From the NCBI GenBank assembly GCA_021802225.1, contig JAKAAS010000011.1, positions 1 through 13,084 of the forward strand: a DNA stretch of 13,084 nt. Direction: 5' to 3'. Source of the DNA: Bacillota bacterium. GTDB taxonomy: Bacteria; Bacillota_E; Sulfobacillia; Sulfobacillales; Sulfobacillaceae. This document shows, piece by piece, positions 10,641 through 13,084 of the stretch; positions within the stretch are counted from its first letter, which is position 1; every line of letters begins with the position of its first letter. The notes under the pieces are model-generated. The model had not been told where the DNA came from. It was given only the letters and a program-made list of their open reading frames with translations, and ran no database searches. Position numbers and translations under genes: made by a program.

Positions 10641-12635
10641 ATGCACACCTTAGCGGACGGCACCCCCTTAGTCGACAAAAGCCTGGTGCTCCGCGCGGCC
10701 AAGCGGACAGCAATTCGCCTCAGCACGGGTGTCTGGAAAGTATTAGGCGAGGAAAAACTCGGCGATGCGTATCCCGCCTATATTGTGCGGAAAGTCGGAA
10801 CACAATGGCAATGCACTTGCCAAGGCCATGCGTACGGCGAAGCGCGGCGCGTGTGCAGCCATATTATCGCGGCGGCCCGGGAACTGGCAAAGCATCCCCA
10901 GATAGTGGCTGTGAGCCGCGAATTAACACAGAGGCCAGTGGCCCAGACGCCGATGATCCCCATCCCGCAAGACGCGCAGTTCGGCCAACCGCCCCTGCCT
11001 GAGAAGTTCACGGCATTCCGCCCGGCGCAATGGCAAGCGGTGCAGGATGTGCTGGAAGCGTTCAAGGATCCGACGATCAAAGTGGTGCTGGTGGATGCGC
11101 CCGTAGGATCGGGAAAATCTCTGATGGCCGAAGCTCTGCGCCGTCTGGTCAGCCCCTCGCGCCGTGCCCTGTACATTTGCACAACCAAAGGCCTGCAGGA
11201 TCAGTTAGCGGCAGACTTCGCTTACGCCGAACGGCTCAAAGGCCGGGCCAATTATGCAACCGCGGATCAGCCTGCGAAGTTTAAGTTGAAATGGGATGGA
11301 CTATCAGCGGCGGACTGCACAGCCAAAAAGGAAATGGTTCCGGCTTGTGTGAATTGTCCTCCGGACGAATCCGCGCATGAAACGATGCATTGCCGGTGGT
11401 GCCATCCGTTTAGCCGCTGTCCTTATAATCAAGCGAAATCGGCGGCGTTACGAGCCCAATTAGCGGTGCTGAACACGGCCTATTTCCTGACCGAGTGCAA
11501 CGGGCCCGGCAAGTTCCGCGACTGGCCCTTGGTGATTCTCGACGAGGCGGATTTGCTGGAACAGGAGTTGATGGGGTTTGTCGAGGCGCGGATCAGTCCC
11601 AAGTTGGCCGAACAGTTGGCCATAGCACCACCGCCGAAGAAAACGGTCATGGCGAGTTGGGGCCCCTGGCTGGAAGAAGAGTGTCTGCCCAAATTGAAAG
11701 CGTGGCAGGCCGACCTGCACGGCCAGAGCGAAACACCGAAAACGATCCGCCAGCGGAAGCGTGCTGATAATCTCGTTCAGCGATTTATGGGTGTGCAGAA
11801 AGGCATTGACGACGGGTGGTGGGTGTACACCGGCTATCAGCAGGGGGAAATTGCGTTCCGGCCGATTACGGTCAGCCAGTGGGCCGGTGACCTCTTGTGG
11901 AAGCACGGACAGCGGTTCGTGGTCATGAGCGGGACGCTGATCTCGCCGAAACAGTTTGCCGCTGATGTCGGACTGGCGGACGGCAGCTGGACCACCGTCA
12001 GCGTCCCCAACAGTTTCGCCGCCGACCGCCGTCCGGTGTATCTCTGGCCGCAGGGGAACATGGCGCATAGCCAAGGCAAAGAGGACTGGCCCAGGATGGC
12101 CCGGGCGATTGGCCAGATCGCTAGCCATCATGCCGGAGAGAACATTCTTGTCCACACGGTCAGCTATGAGTGGACGCGGTATGTGGCCGAACGGCTGGCC
12201 AGCCAATTGCCCGGACGCCCGATCCTCACTTATCAATCCGGCGCAGAGCGGGAATCCGTGCTGGAACAATTCAAGGCGCAGGCCAACGGGATACTCTTAG
12301 CGCCTTCGATGGACCGGGGTGTGGACCTGCCCGACGACCTCTGCCGGGTGATTGTGATTAGCAAGGTGCCGTTTCCCAACTTGGGGGATAAACAGGTCTC
12401 GGCACGGCTGCACAAACTGGGCGGCAATCTCTGGTATCAAGTCCAAACGGTGCGGACAGTCGTCCAAATGACCGGGCGCGGCATGCGTCATCAGAACGAC
12501 TGGTGTGTGACGTATGTGTTGGATGGGCAGTTCGGGGGCAATGTGTGGCGGAAGTCGCAGCTGCTGTTCCCGAAGTATTGGCGCGAGGCTGTGCGCAATC
12601 AAGCGCCCGACTGGTCTAAAGCGGAAAGGGGGTGA
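10641..12635 (+). CDS. XPD/DinG-like SF2 helicase with N-terminal SWIM zinc finger
   Basis: A 664-aa protein. ATG 10641 is chosen because AAAGGA ends 8 nt upstream; ATG 10632 overlaps that site. Residues 58-74 form a SWIM finger (C58-x-C60-x11-C72-x-H74, followed by IIAAA). The helicase follows: Walker A APVGSGKS (153-160), Walker B ILDEAD with D301 and E302, a motif V-like segment PSMDRGVDLPDD, and motif VI QMTGRGMR (609-616). Between motifs I and II lie C226, C236, C239, C251, C254 and C260, where XPD/DinG enzymes hold a 4Fe-4S cluster; six cysteines exceed the usual four. Family members unwind DNA 5' to 3' using ATP. The DEAD box is a variant of the usual DEAH. Genes before and after are DNA-binding, so it probably serves element replication or recombination in the cytoplasm. 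Whether it binds FeS, zinc or both cannot be told. Confidence 0.9.
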   Translation: MHTLADGTPLVDKSLVLRAAKRTAIRLSTGVWKVLGEEKLGDAYPAYIVRKVGTQWQCTCQGHAYGEARRVCSHIIAAARELAKHPQIVAVSRELTQRPVAQTPMIPIPQDAQFGQPPLPEKFTAFRPAQWQAVQDVLEAFKDPTIKVVLVDAPVGSGKSLMAEALRRLVSPSRRALYICTTKGLQDQLAADFAYAERLKGRANYATADQPAKFKLKWDGLSAADCTAKKEMVPACVNCPPDESAHETMHCRWCHPFSRCPYNQAKSAALRAQLAVLNTAYFLTECNGPGKFRDWPLVILDEADLLEQELMGFVEARISPKLAEQLAIAPPPKKTVMASWGPWLEEECLPKLKAWQADLHGQSETPKTIRQRKRADNLVQRFMGVQKGIDDGWWVYTGYQQGEIAFRPITVSQWAGDLLWKHGQRFVVMSGTLISPKQFAADVGLADGSWTTVSVPNSFAADRRPVYLWPQGNMAHSQGKEDWPRMARAIGQIASHHAGENILVHTVSYEWTRYVAERLASQLPGRPILTYQSGAERESVLEQFKAQANGILLAPSMDRGVDLPDDLCRVIVISKVPFPNLGDKQVSARLHKLGGNLWYQVQTVRTVVQMTGRGMRHQNDWCVTYVLDGQFGGNVWRKSQLLFPKYWREAVRNQAPDWSKAERG

Positions 12636-12744
12636 GGGAGGAGGCGAGAGTGGTGGGAGAGGACCATAAGCACACATTGATCTAAGAATCACCAGGTAGA
12701 GCACAGGGCGGTTGGGCGGGCAAGCATAAGGAGGCACTTCATCA

Positions 12745-13084
12745 ATGACATGGGAACTGGAGTCCGGACTACCGGATAATCTCACGATGACGATTACGGA
12801 TGCGCATTTTACCACGAGTGAACAGTATAACTCCGGGCAGAGCCTGATCTTGGAATGGATCGGTGACACGGATGACCCGGATAACGCGGAACTGGTCGTT
12901 GGATTCAGTTGCGGCGGGGGCTGGGATGCCGAGGACCGCGGATTGCGTGCGGTGCATATGAAGAAGAAACACTTCGTCAAAAATTCACGGATCGGCAAGA
13001 TGATTACCCGGTGTATTGAGCTAGGCGCGGGACCCGTGCTGGAATCGCGCGGCGACATGACCGATGCCCGGGTCTGGGTAGGGC
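12745..13084 (+). CDS. Phage-type DNA-metabolism protein, possibly ssDNA-binding, 3' end beyond window
   Basis: An open frame from ATG 12745 to the window edge, 113 codons without a stop, with AAGGAGG 10 nt upstream. It begins MTWELESGLPDNLTMTITDAHF. It continues with a beta-rich pattern: YNSGQSLILEWIGD, ELVVGFSCGGGWDAEDRG, KKHFVKNSRIGKMITRCIELG and DMTDARVWVG. The order (GTI-DA-F, Y-G-L-L, G-GW, F-KNS-G-I-R, WVG) recalls small phage proteins found next to replication genes and thought to be ssDNA-binding-like. I recall this by pattern only. It follows the helicase by 109 bp with no terminator, so it may share its transcript. That gap is purine-rich on the plus strand at 12625-12663. The N-terminal nonapeptide resembles that of the RHH protein upstream. 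Confidence 0.6.
   Translation, partial: MTWELESGLPDNLTMTITDAHFTTSEQYNSGQSLILEWIGDTDDPDNAELVVGFSCGGGWDAEDRGLRAVHMKKKHFVKNSRIGKMITRCIELGAGPVLESRGDMTDARVWVG

Noticed and set aside
11460..12269. Minus-strand 269-aa open frame inside the helicase gene
   Set aside because: It is antisense to conserved helicase motifs and lacks a start signal; a shadow frame.
12297..13058. Minus-strand 253-aa open frame
   Set aside because: It is antisense to the helicase end and the SSB-like gene, crosses their intergenic gap, and has a Pro/Ser-rich composition without domain features.

Overview
The window looks like an accessory, phage- or plasmid-like region from a Gram-positive bacterium of the Firmicutes type. 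The reasons are strong AAGGAG-type ribosome binding sites before nearly every gene, a Gram-positive style lipoprotein and Sec signal peptides, a moderate-to-high GC content judged by eye, and many short genes linked by ATGA overlaps. An acidophilic or thermophilic host such as a Sulfobacillus or Alicyclobacillus relative is possible, but that is only an impression from protein style. No housekeeping gene, rRNA or tRNA was recognised.

Left part (1-2922). A tyrosine recombinase runs off the left edge on the minus strand. It diverges from an unrecognised gene (919-1881) that carries a CxxCxxxH motif. A bidirectional terminator (1903-1938) separates that gene from a minus-strand operon of three small unrecognised genes (2922 down to 1962). 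The last two of these are tandem paralogues of each other.

Middle part (2923-6383) is a cell-surface or cargo block. A promoter with a long imperfect inverted repeat drives a small helix-turn-helix protein that is translationally coupled to a secreted protein with two sequence repeats and a Pro/Thr linker. A convergent small gene resembles a GT-A glycosyltransferase-like protein. Then follow a lipoprotein and, overlapping it, a secreted Ser/Thr/Pro-rich protein.

Right part (6384-13084) has the classic layout of a temperate phage or integrative element early region. It starts with a gene-free stretch holding a hairpin terminator and two 22-bp direct repeats. Next, on the minus strand, are a complete tyrosine integrase, a small unknown gene and an XRE repressor. 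A short divergent control region with a 17-bp palindrome follows. On the plus strand are a Cro-like regulator, an excisionase-like protein, a tiny membrane protein and a small helical protein, chained by overlaps. After these comes a non-coding stretch with 11.7 copies of the heptamer ATTACAG and a 13-bp inverted repeat, which is a candidate replication origin or regulator-binding region. It precedes a ribbon-helix-helix protein, an XPD/DinG-like helicase with an N-terminal SWIM zinc finger, and a partial gene resembling phage DNA-metabolism (possibly ssDNA-binding) proteins.

Read together, the right half would decide between integration and excision (integrase, repressor, Cro, Xis) and then replicate the element (RHH protein, helicase, SSB-like protein). 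The middle block may be envelope-modifying cargo or flanking DNA. The two recombinases suggest either two adjacent elements or one element carrying two.
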